Origin: Anthoceros angustus
Lineage: Eukaryota > Streptophyta > Anthocerotopsida > Anthocerotales > Anthocerotaceae
DNA length: 64,000 nt
Assembly (NCBI GenBank): GCA_010909165.1
Contig: MU008166.1
Span: 372,001 to 436,000, forward strand
Direction: 5' to 3'
The notes under the pieces were generated by a model. It saw only the letters and a list, made by a program, of their open reading frames with translations, had not been told where the DNA came from and searched no databases. The position numbers were made by a program, and so were the translations under genes. Each line of letters begins with the position of its first letter. Position 1 is the stretch's first letter. Shown piece after piece: positions 1-10,112 of this stretch.

Positions 1-1656
1 TAATGCATCACTTACACTAACGCTAAGTCCATGTCATGCAAAGCTTTTAACTGAGCTTGGACAACCTGAGACGGCTGGACCTGCCAACGACAAGGCAGGA
101 TATCAAACATCTGCTCTCAGTCACTTAGTACGCTGAAGCTCAGAACAACTCCAAACCTGCCTTGCGTAATCAGAAAGCAAATGACCAACGGGCAAAAGGC
201 AAAGACTACCGCTGGGTGTGGCTTCTGGGGAAGTCCTTTCTCACCACCACTGCAATGTCAACACAAAAGCAGTACGTGTTAGCGTCCTAACCAAGGGCAA
301 TCAAGATGACGCAGCAATTGCACAACAGACTGCGCTGCCCTAACCCATTCTGACTAGGTGAAGTCTGATCAGAGTCGGTTGCTGCAGCAGTGATTGTGGT
401 ATCCCTCTTCCAACTGGACTGACTTGTCTCCCACGAGCAACAATCAGTCTGCAAAGCTGAACCAGCTGAAAACCCAGAAGTCCTCGAGGATAAGGAATCC
501 ACACTTTTTACTGTTAGTCTTCTCCTGGGAGGCGCATCTCCAAAGCTGATAAGGCTGCATTTACTTGGTAATCTTCCTTCTGCCTGAGTAATACTAGTCC
601 TTGACTCCACTCTGCCAGCGAGCAACACTACCGAACCTTTCTGTACAACTTCTGTCAAAGAACCTGTCCGCACAACATGCCCGTGCTTTCCAAGCCTTAC
701 AGGCGATCGGCCACAGATGACTAGACGGGAGACTAAGCCTACACTAGATGGAGCTACACCTGCCCTTAAACCTTGACTCCAAAACTTCTTCTTGGCTCCC
801 CTGGTGCAAGAGAGAGACCTGGCTACCATATGTGTGTCGGCACCGCGGACCCTGTCATGCTCTACACATGGTGCACTGCCGAAAAACGACAGAGAGGGTG
901 CATCCAAGGCCATTACTGGTCGCATGCCACCGCTCCCGCTATGAGGACACCGACGGTAGTTCACAATCAGGAAAAACTGGAGACGACCGCTTCGAATCTC
1001 AAAAGCACTCCAACATCTGTTGATATCACTCAGTAGACCTCCAGGATTCTCCTTCGCAGTCTGCAATCGTCCTGTTTTCCAAGGCGGAGTGTTAGGAAGC
1101 TGATAAAAAACCTTTCTTCCTCTCTTGTGCTTACAGCGCTCTTTGGGGCATACACAGGACCACCTAACAAGGCAGGCACAAAATGCAAAACGCACAAAAC
1201 AAAGCTTTGTCCATAGCCACTTGACACTGCCATGGCGTTGAATCACCGTGAGATGGAAGCCTGACGAAGAGACAATGCGACTACCTTATCAAGACGCGCA
1301 TTCAACTGCAATTCAAACTCGGTAGCAATGACGCACGACCGAGGCCGCAGATCTATGTACTCCAATCCCACTCCTACACCCGAAACAATTAAGGGGAAAA
1401 CAGTTGCCTGCCTCAAAATTGCCGCAGAGGACGCGCTAGGGCGAGCGAACTCACCAGACCAGTCCAGTCAAGACACGGGCCGAGGCGTCCCCAATTCAGC
1501 TCAAATTGAGAGCAGCAGCTGGAAGGCATGCAGGCACGGCAGCGTAGGGACGGAGAAGAAGGAAGTTCGAGGATCCGGCCACCGGCAAATTTCCAGCTTC
1601 CAGCTTCCCGGCCTCGCAGCTTGACGTCCCGTCTTCACGTAGTGCGGAAGCAGCGG
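1..1656. other. No confident gene; unclassified sequence
   Basis: No recognisable domain or splice structure was found here. The longest open frame, on the minus strand at 287-1246, opens at GTG, has no family motif and is rich in Ser, Arg and Cys, so it is not called. On the plus strand a run near 1080-1100 (GGCGGAGTGTTAGGAAGC) resembles the purine tract plus TGTTAG start of a plant LTR. No flanking polymerase domain supports that reading. The last 300 bases before 1657 are GC-rich and unassigned. Confidence 0.4.
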
Positions 1657-3598
1657 AATTGGGAGCCGGGCCGGGCATTTACCTGGCCCTCCGCGGCCTA
1701 GGCTGCGGCAGGCAATTGCGCGAAAGCGAGGCCGCAGAACGGGCGCTGATCCATGGACCGCAGAGCGTCGCAAAGGACAAAGCTCGGCAGCACAAAGAAG
1801 CGGAGAATCGCGACAGATGCCGGGGCAAGCAACGCCGTTGAGTGTGCGGTAAGAAAGGCAAACGGAAGGCGTCGGAAGAATCCTGCTTCCCGCCGTCTCT
1901 CTCCTGCCAGCGGATTGCCCCCCGGGCTAGACGTGCCCTGCACCGCAGCGTGCCACACAGGCAGCCGAAATGCGGTTTAGAGTGGGCGGCCGCGCGGATT
2001 TTTGGAGCCATCTGAATCCGGACTCCCGGAGGCCCGGGTCCGAACCGGCCGCCAGGGCGGGTCCGGTCCGGCATGCTGGGAAGAAGATTCTCATGCACGT
2101 ACCGTTGTAAAGCGCCCGCCCAGCTGCGTGAACATCCAAGTGGGCAACCGACTCCACCGCAGCCAGGCTCGGCTCATGAGGCTCGGTCACGCAGGAGGCA
2201 TGGCGAGAATCGGTACACGTGACAGCCGCCCACTTGCGAGTCGCGAGTCGCGGCGACTCCTCGATGTTTTCACAACACACCACACCACACCATCCAGATT
2301 TCATTTCCTAACTCGGATTCATCAAAAACACGCCGCTCTAAACAGCACATTCCTCCTCTACGGCGTTGGTGACCCAAGTCTTTTCCGTTCATATTTTCAT
2401 ATGGTTATAGCCTAACTTTCAGACAAGCTCATGCTCTAGAGGGAACTAGGGCAAAACCTGGCCAGCCTTGTATTCGGGCCTGAGATGATTTTCGTAAGCA
2501 AGGAGGGCCACTAGCAGGACATCAATAGGCAGTCTACAATCCAACCTCTTATGGACCTGCCTCTAGGATGCCGGGGCATGTGTACGTCTGTATCTCAACC
2601 TACTTGATAGGCATTTCTGGTGAAGCATGTTGTCTAGCATGCTTCGCCTCGTCCGCGTGAGTTCGGGATTTAGGGTTGTGTGCGCAATGCACATGCAAGG
2701 AGGAAGGAAGGTAGCGGAAGCATCCAACAGGGAGTGATGGAGTGTGAAAGCTCGAATGGTAGGCAGAGCAAGCAGAGCATCAAGAGGAAGAGGAGGAGCA
2801 CATGCAACAGAGATGCAGTCAAAAGCGGGACATGGATCGGTTTGTAAAGAGTATTGTTGGGGAAATGGAGCTTGCAAATCTGCGGGGAAGACACAGTTTG
2901 CAGTCATGACGTTGTGATGGCTTGGCATGTGATTACTAACCTAGTGCATACTTGTCGCTTCATCGCTTCCATGAAGCAGTAGCTTATCAGGGCTTTGACA
3001 AACGTGCTGAAGTGGCAACTGCTACAGCTGCGTATGCCTATGCTGCTAGTGTACCTGGAGACGGTGTTCTTGCTGCTTCGAAGCCCTTTGCATCTTTTTT
3101 TGTGCGGGATTCCTTGCCCTTCTTTTCTTTTCTATGCTTTTTTTTTTTTCCCTCCGCAAAATTTAGCAGGTGCGGGCACAGTGGTGAGGTGGGCTGCAAC
3201 TCCTCTACGCGGGGACTTTTGGCCCATCTCTTGGGGTTCGCCATACAGAGCTAAAACTTTGTATGTCCAGTTAAGGCCAGGGACTCTTTGTCTCGGTCCC
3301 AGCCTATTATTGACACCCCAGCTATTGTCTGCTTTGTTCTCTCTCCAATTTCTTCTTTCTGCAATGGGGTGGTCTACGCCTTCGGTGACCGTCAAGGACA
3401 CTCCACCGGTTGTCCACATCTTTCACAGGATTCCAAAGCACCTCCATGATTATGCCCACTTAGCATTCCATCTTCCTCTGGATTGCCTTGCGCTTGACTC
3501 GACGAGCTAGCTGGTGTCTTCTTCCGCCCTAGTGGTGTCTACGTTGTGGGCGTGGGGCTTCGGTCATCGGAGGTTGCAGTCACCTCCGTCGCTTCGAG
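1657..3598 (+). repeat. 1.9 kb direct tandem duplication, copy 1
   Basis: This block starts with GGGAGCCGGGCCGGG and is repeated immediately downstream with an offset of about 1,942 bases. The first 650 bases (GC-rich, up to about 2290) are almost identical in the two copies. The second part, from about 2440, differs by many 1-8 base indels and few substitutions. The block ends inside LINE-like coding sequence, at a junction reading GTCGCTTCGAGG before the second copy begins. No independent gene was recognised in it. The long mirrored ORFs on both strands are a by-product of GC-rich sequence with few stops. Confidence 0.9.
3375..3598 (+). mobile_element. LINE-like element, truncated 5' coding fragment (in copy 1)
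   Basis: This fragment reads FHRIPKHLHDYAHLAFHLP and then a Leu-rich stretch around a DELA motif, with frameshifts. The same sequence continues into a longer fragment in the second repeat copy (5270-5890). It is cut at 3598 by the tandem duplication junction. Assignment to the N-terminal region of a LINE-like reverse transcriptase rests on that continuation. Confidence 0.5.
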
Positions 3599-5500
3599 GA
3601 ATTGGGAGCCGGGCCGGGGCATTTACCTGGCCCTCCGCGGCCTAGGCTGCGGCAGGCAGTGCGCGAAAGCGAGGCCGCAGAACGGGCGCTGATCCATGGA
3701 CCGCAGAGCGTCGCAAAGGACAAGCTCGGCAGCACAAAGAAGCGGAGAATCGCGACAGATGCCGGGGCAAGCAACGCCGTTGAGTGTGCGGTAAGAAAGG
3801 CAAACGGAAGGCGTCGGAAGAATCCTGCTTCCCGCCGTCTCTCTCCTGCCAGCGGATTGCCCCCCGGGCTAGACGTGCCCTGCACCGCAGCGTGCCACAC
3901 AGGCAGCCGAAATGCGGTTTAGAGTGGGCGGCCGCGCGGATTTTTGGAGCCATCTGAATCCGGACTCCCGGAGGCCCGGGTCCGAACCGGCCGCCAGGGC
4001 GGGTCCGGTCCGGCATGCTGGGAAGAAGATTCTCATGCACGTACCGTTGTAAAGCGCCCGCCCAGCTGCGTGAACATCCAAGTGGGCAACCGACTCCACC
4101 GCAGCCAGGCTCGGCTCATGAGGCTCGGTCACGCAGGAGGCATGGCGAGAATCGGTACACGTGACAGCCGCCCACTTGCGAGTCGCGAGTCGCGGCGACT
4201 CCTCGATGTTTTCACAACACCACACCACACCATCCAGATTTCATTTCCTAACTCGGATTCATCAAAAACACGCCGCTCTAAACAGCACATTCCTCCTCTA
4301 CGGCGTTGGTGACCCAAGTCTTTTCCGTTCATATTTTCATATGGTTATAGCCTAACTTTCAGACAAGCTCATGCTCTAGAGGAACTAGGGCAAAACCTGG
4401 CCAGCCTTGTATTCGGGCCCGAGATGATTTTCGTAAGCAAGGAGGGCCACTAGCAGGGACATCAATAGGCGATCTACAATCCAACCTCTTATGGACTGCC
4501 TCTAGGATGCCGGGGCATGTGTTGCGTATCTCAACCTACTTGATAGGCATTTTACGGTGAAGCATGTTGTCTAGCATGCTTCGTCGCATGAGTTCGGATT
4601 TAGGGTTGTGTGCGCAATGCATGCAAGGAGGAAGGAAGGTGGCGGAAGCATCAGGGAGTGATGGAGTGTGGCTCGAATGGTAGGCGAGCGGAGCATCAAG
4701 AGGAAGAGGAGAGCGCTACAGATGCGCCAAAAGCGGGACATGGATCGGTTTGTAAAGTATTGTTGGGAAATGGAGCTTGCAAATCTGGGAAGACATCCAT
4801 GACGTTGTGATGGCTTGGCATGTGATTACTAACCTAGTGCATACTTGTCGCTTCATCGCTTCCATGAAGCAGTAGCTTATCGTGGCTTTGACAAACGTCA
4901 AGTGGCAATCACTACCGCGTATGCCTATCTTTGCTAGTTGCACAGTGTTCTTCTTGCTTGAAGCCCTTTGCATCTTTTTTGTGCGGGATTCCTTGCCTTC
5001 TTTTCTTTTCTATGCTTTTTTTCCTCCATTTAAAAAAGGGCACGGTGGTGAGGTGGGCTGCAACTCCTCTACGCGGGGACTTTTGGCCCATCTCTTGGGG
5101 TTCGCCATACAGAGCTAAAACTTTGTATGTCCAGTTAAGGCCAGGGACTCTTTGTCTCTGGTCCCCAGTGCCTATTGGCCCTGACACCCCCAGGCTATTG
5201 TCTACAGTTTGTTCTCTCTCTCCAATTTCTTCTTTCTGCAATGGGGTGGTCTACGCCTTCGGTGACCGTCAAGGACACTCCCTGTTCAGTTTGTCCACAT
5301 CTTTCACAGGATTCCAAAGCACCTCCATGATTATGCCCACTTAGCATTCCATCTTCCTCTGGATTGCCTTGCGCTTGACTCCCAGGACGAGCTAGCCTGG
5401 TGTCTTCTTCTGCTTCTGCCCTAGTGGTGTCTACGTTGTGGGCGTGGGGCTTCTGGTCATCGGGAGGTTGCCAGTCACCTCCGTCGCTTTCAGGCCAGCA
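3599..5500 (+). repeat. 1.9 kb direct tandem duplication, copy 2
   Basis: This is the second copy of the block at 1657-3598 and is slightly shorter because of many small deletions. Examples are GCATCCAACAGGGAG in copy 1 against GCATCAGGGAG here, and GTGAAAGCTCG against GTGGCTCG. The differences cluster at CAG, CTG and CCG sites in the second half. Unlike copy 1, it runs on without a break into further LINE-like coding sequence. Confidence 0.9.
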
Positions 5501-5890
5501 ATTGGGCATCTCTTTAGGAGGAGGCATTACGGGCTTCCAAGGCTCGGGTGGAATCCACGTTGCAAATGGAACAAGCCCCCGGGTGTGGCAGCGAACCTAC
5601 GGGGCTGCAAGTTGTTAGGTCTAGCAGGCAAATATGCTCGCGCTGCCAGGGCTCTTCGCCCCCTCCCTTTGGCCCCCACTTCTGAGGAGGCCATTGCGGC
5701 CCTTCGTGCCCTCCATCCAACCCCGAAGGATGCCATCCCCCGGACATACTCGACTATGTCCTTGAGGACCTCTTCTCCCTTGGTCGCACGGCTTTTGCTC
5801 TGGTGCTCTCTACGGCCCTACGTTGTTCTTATGCCGGGCTATCTGGGATGGTATTTGAGCATTTCAGGACCTTTTTTTCCCTAAAGACCC
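5270..5890 (+). mobile_element. LINE-like reverse transcriptase, N-terminal fragment (frameshifted)
   Basis: Three frames together give a recognisable order. A His/Leu-rich start (IPKHLHDYAHLAFHLP) is followed by a Trp/Leu segment with a GHREV-like motif. Next comes a segment with the pattern AxxALRALHPxP that precedes the reverse transcriptase core in many plant and algal LINE-like proteins. Last is ALVLSTALRCSYAGLSGM followed by FEHFRTF. No intact frame exists and the sequence stops at about 5890 next to an AT-rich array. The missing middle and C-terminal parts of what looks like the same protein lie at 17230, 22960, 24180 and 28210. Family assignment is from memory of the motif order and was not searched. 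Confidence 0.6.
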
Positions 5891-5894
5891 ATCC

Positions 5895-7180
5895 AGTTCA
5901 AACATTTACAACAAGAGTTCCTAACTAATTATGATGTGGCACGGATTTTACAACGGGGGTTTGTTGACATGGCATGCTCTTTGTACATGACCTTGTTAAT
6001 TATGCGTAAACTCTTTTTGATTTAGGAAATTAGGGGTGTTATTTGTTAATAAAACTATATTTTGTTGAGTATATAGTGACGTGGCATGTTGTTTGTAAAG
6101 GATGTTGTAAACAGTACTTGTAAAAGACGTTGTAAACCATGTTTGTTGTAGATGTGGTTGTAAATTGTGCAAGACTTGACTTTTTGGAATAATACCATTT
6201 ATGGGAATATCTATAAATAGATTTATTATTTGCTGATATGGCAAATTCGTTGCAAATGATGTTGTAAATATGTTTACTTGGATTTATGTTAGTTATGGGA
6301 TTATCTATTTTTGTTTTGTATATACTGATGTGTCACATGCGTTGTAACTGTGGTTGTAAAACGAATGAAAACCATTTTATAGAAATATCTATAACTAAAT
6401 TTATTATTTGCTAACGTGGCAAGTTCATTGCAAATATTGTTGTCAAATGGCTTCTCGAATTTATGTTATATTATTGGATTGTTAATTTCTACTATATATT
6501 TACTGACGTGGCAAGTTCATTGCAAATATCGTTGTCAAATGATTTCTCGAATTTATGTTATATTATTGGATTGTTAATTTCTACTATATATTTACTGATG
6601 TGGCACATGCATCGTAACTATGGTTGTAAAATGCAGAAGCCGGATTTTTTCATGAATGATATCATTATGTGCTAATATCCATGGATAAATATATTATTTG
6701 CTGATTTGGCATGTTTGTCGCAAATGCTGTTGTAAAATTGTGGAACAGACCTTTTCCTTATTTATGTCATTTATAAGGCTATATATTAGTAAGATGGCTA
6801 ATGTGGCATGCTTGTCGCAAATGCTGTTGTAAAATTGTGGAACAGACCTTTTCCTTATTTATGTCATTTATGAGGTTATATATCACTAAGATTGCTCATG
6901 TGGCATGCTTGTCGCAAATGATGTTGTAAAATTGTGGAACAGACCTTTTCCTTATTTATGTCATTTATGAGGTTATATATCACTAAGATTGCTCATGTGG
7001 CATGCTTGTCGCAAATGATGTTGTAAAATTGTGGAACAGACCTTTTCCTGATTTACGTCATATATAAGGTTATATATTAGTAAAATTGCTGATGTGGCAT
7101 GTTCATTGCAACTACGTTGTAAAATATTATAAAATTTTATCGATTTATGAATAATGCCAAGCGCATTGTAAGTATCATTG
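5895..7180 (+). repeat. AT-rich degenerate tandem array, ~97 bp unit
   Basis: About 13 degenerate units share a core of GTGGCATG, then TCGCAAATG and TTGTAAA. The last four (from about 6700) are regular, with a period near 97 bases and an identical internal string GTGGAACAGACCTTTTCC. Earlier units have drifted to different lengths but keep the GTGGCA...TTGTAAA pair. Two near-identical 95-base units also lie at 6420-6610. No open frame of note is present. It could be a satellite or the variable region of a retroelement. Confidence 0.85.
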
Positions 7181-7496
7181 TAAGAATTTTCCTGGCCAAG
7201 CTGTCGAAAACGAGGCGTGCATCTTCCAGTTCGCCACACTTTGCATACAGATCCACTAGGGAAGCACTCAAACAGTTTATCAACGGCAGAGATTCCTGAG
7301 CTCCAACGGCCTCAGTAAGCTTTCCCTGCTCACATAACGTGCTGATGGTTAGAGGCGTCACGACTCCCATTTCCAATTCGGCACGCCTCCCAGGCTTAGG
7401 CTTCGCCGGAGAGCTTGACTTGGAAGGAGAGGCACAATGACCCTCCTGCATATTCAAAGAAACAAGCTTCTCATCGATCCAAGCTGGCTTGAACAT
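7137..7496 (-). pseudogene. PPR retro-pseudogene with PDF-module tail
   Basis: Minus-strand reading starts with KPAWIDEKLVSLN, which matches the end of the N-terminal PDF-type module of the PPR gene at 61277-63932 (KPPWVDSQLATLG). A basic linker follows, then the start of a PPR tract (TISTLCEQGKLTEAV). The frame then jumps to the middle of a repeat (SASLVDLYAKCGELEDA) and breaks after RLVFDSLARK. The module and the PPR start are contiguous here but are separated by an intron in the intact gene, so a processed copy is likely. Both ends are lost and it lies against the AT-rich array. Confidence 0.65.
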
Positions 7497-7648
7497 GATG
7501 TTTAATTAGAGGACCTCACCGGACTCCGTGCATGGAATGTCAAGCGAGCGAGAGCTCCTCTTACATCGCCTGGTATCCCATGCACAAGAGGGGAGTCCTA
7601 GGAAGTGGTGATGGGAGGACGGTTACTTGGTGTGATCACACTGAGAAA

Positions 7649-9390
7649 CTACGGATTGAACAGGCTCGAATCAACCTCGATTGAGTCGACCTCGACAAAG
7701 GTGAAGTCACTTGTTCTTGGTTTGAATGAAACCTTCAGGTTGTACCTCGTCACCCCCAACACCTGCTCTGTGGTCCCAGCTGCGGTCTGGATCCTCCACT
7801 TGGTTTCCTTCAACCTGTCTTGGTGGAGATCCAACGCTTCCTTCACTTTTCTTCCAACGATCACTGGTTGTGCTCCAGTATCAATCAACACCCTCCTTGT
7901 TGCAAATCCATTGATTTCAATGTGTCTTTCCCGACTGTTGACCAGAGCCACCCCCGCTTGTGCAGCATTCCTCTTCTCCACAGAGATGCTTGGCTCCGAG
8001 GTTAGCAATGACATCATGAGCAGGCGCAAATGGAAAACATATTTCATTCCTTCCATGACATGACAATGTGCGACGAGATCAGAATGATAGTAATGCATGG
8101 TGTGGAAAGAGCTCCATATTGTTGAGGAGACTATGAGGAAGTGGTGTACAGGTGGAGGCATGGTCTCATTTGTTTGGGACAAAACTAATATGCACAATGA
8201 CCAAGGAGGCTTTGACACTGTGGAGTACATCACTGTGGGCTGGGGCGTGACCTGCAAGAGCAAGAAGACAAAGGTGTCCATGCTGCCGAATACCTTGCAG
8301 GGCTCTTTCAATAATGGGCGAGCAGTTATTGCGCACGACGTTGTGGTAAAGAAGTTATTATACATGTCGCTGGACAAGCTGGTTGTTTCCGCGTATCGGA
8401 GGCCATTAGGTGGACACTTCCTTTGTCTTCAAGGGTTGTGAACATCTGCCGAGTCAAACCCCTGACTTCCTTCATGCTCAGCCCCATGTCTTGTAGGCTC
8501 AAACATCGCATCTCTAGAAGCTTTTGCGCCATCGCCTACTCCGGACTTTGATGTTGCTTCCATAATTGCTCCTGTTGGCCATGGCTCAAACGACTTTGGC
8601 ATCTTGGCATAGGTTCGTCAAGAGGATCTCGAAGCTTCTTTCTGTGTCTTCCGCACTGCAGGTGTCAAGACGTCCTCTTCTTCCTCTGAGCTATCTTCTC
8701 TCGGAGCTACCAAAGGTTTCTTCCCCTTGCCCTTGAATCTGGTCACTTTCGCCATGTATCCAAGCTTATGTTCATCTTCGTCGTCCTCTAATGATGAACT
8801 GTTGCTCTCTTTCATCTTCGCCATCCGCACCAACTTCTCAAGCTTTGCGAGACGTGCCACGTAGCTGTCCATCGTCTTTGTTGATGCTTCCCGTTTCTTT
8901 TATCCACGGGACTTCGGCGGTGCCTTCTCCACGACACCTTTGCTCTTTGCTGATTTTGTGGACGAGGTTGAAGTAGATGCATTAGCCGAGGTTGCTGCTC
9001 GGTAACCCCGTAGCCCGTGATTCTGGATGCTCTACCAACACACCGCTTCATTGTGCCCATACCTCCCACAGCCAGGGCATGACTCCTCACCCTTGACTCC
9101 TCCGAAGCATGCTAGCACTCATGAGGGGAATGGTCCGTCCCTCGGCACTTCACGTAGGGGCTCGTCACTTGGGCTATGTGGGCTGGCTTGTCTCGGCGAG
9201 CTCCTCCACTCTGACCTCCGCGTCGGTCATGTTGTCCACCACTCCTGCTTGGGTTGGAGTGACCACTTGCAACAGCACAAGAGACAGTGTTAGCGGGCCT
9301 TATCTTGTCAGCCATCTCGTACACTTCCTTGAGGGTATAGTGTTGCCCCTTCGTACTTTGCTTCGCTTGTTGCACCTTCATGCGCAGCGC
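7649..9390 (-). mobile_element. Ty3/gypsy-type gag-protease relic
   Basis: Read on the minus strand from 9390 down, the order fits gag then protease. A gag C-terminal helix (TLKEVYEMADKIRP) is followed by two zinc knuckles. The first has lost its first cysteine (Y-x2-C-x4-H-x4-C, KCRGTDHSPHEC). The second is complete (CPGCGRYGHNEAVC) but lies one frame away after a stop. Next come an acidic linker (8618-8872), a spacer with MAQKLLEMRCLSLQDMG, and a retropepsin with the catalytic motif LIDTGAQPVIVG near 7830. Reverse transcriptase and integrase are absent. Several frameshifts make it nonfunctional. Confidence 0.75.
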
Positions 9391-9429
9391 ATATCACAAT
9401 GCGCTTTAGAGGGTCCCTTATCTACTTGC

Positions 9430-9830
9430 CTAAGATTTAAGCATAGGCTATCATCACATAGCAAACCTAGCATCTTCTTAGCAAGCCTAGCATTCCTAGT
9501 AAGCCTAGCACACTAAGCCTAACACTGCCTAGCATCGCCTAACATACTTAGTACACTAGCACGCCTAGCACACTAAGCCTAACACTGCCTAGCATCGCCT
9601 AACATGCCCAAGTACACTTGCGCCCTAGCACACTAAGCCCGCCTAGCATCGCCTAACATACTTAGTACACTAGCACGCCTAGCACACTAAGCCTAACACT
9701 GCCTAGCATCGGCTAACATACTTAGTACACTAGCACGCCTACCACACTAAGCCTTGCGTACTAGCATTGGCTAACTTGCCTAGCAAGCTTATCCATTCTA
9801 GCACGCCTATCTAGCGTACACAAGAGATCA
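9430..9830 (+). repeat. 60 bp tandem repeat, about 5-6 units
   Basis: Units of 60 bases start with GCCTAGCACACTAAGCCTAA at 9508, 9568, about 9622 (shortened), 9676 and 9736. All are built from the smaller theme CCTAGCA/CCTAACA, which also fills the flanks from 9430 to 9830. One unit has lost six bases. Just downstream, ACAAGAGATCA recurs three times (9811-9875). No coding content. Confidence 0.9.
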
Positions 9831-10112
9831 TAGTTCGACAAGAGATCATGACAAGCTCGACAAGAGATCACGATACGCAAATTCCTCACGCATCGCTCTC
9901 GAAGTCATAGCTTTGGCCTCCTCACAAAACTCTTGCATTGCACATTGTGGAAGACCACATATACACTAACCCCTCTCTGAAGTGTCGGGGTGAAAGATTT
10001 TTTTTTGTTTTGGGAGTGTTTGTATAGCAAAGTGCTTTGAGAATCGCCTGGGTAAGGTCTTTTATACGAGAATGGTCCTTGGCCCTTGGGATAATAATTT
10101 TTTTTTTGTTTT

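Noticed and set aside
1080-1110. Possible LTR start (GGCGGAGTGTTAGGAAGC)
   Set aside because: Only a short purine tract and TGTTAG are present, with no polyprotein end or LTR end that I could recognise.
287-1246. 960-base minus-strand open frame
   Set aside because: It opens at GTG, has no recognisable domain, its composition is atypical and no splice partner is evident. Long frames occur by chance in this GC-balanced stretch.
9430-9830. CRISPR-like regular repeats
   Set aside because: Units are contiguous without unique spacers, and the genome is eukaryotic.
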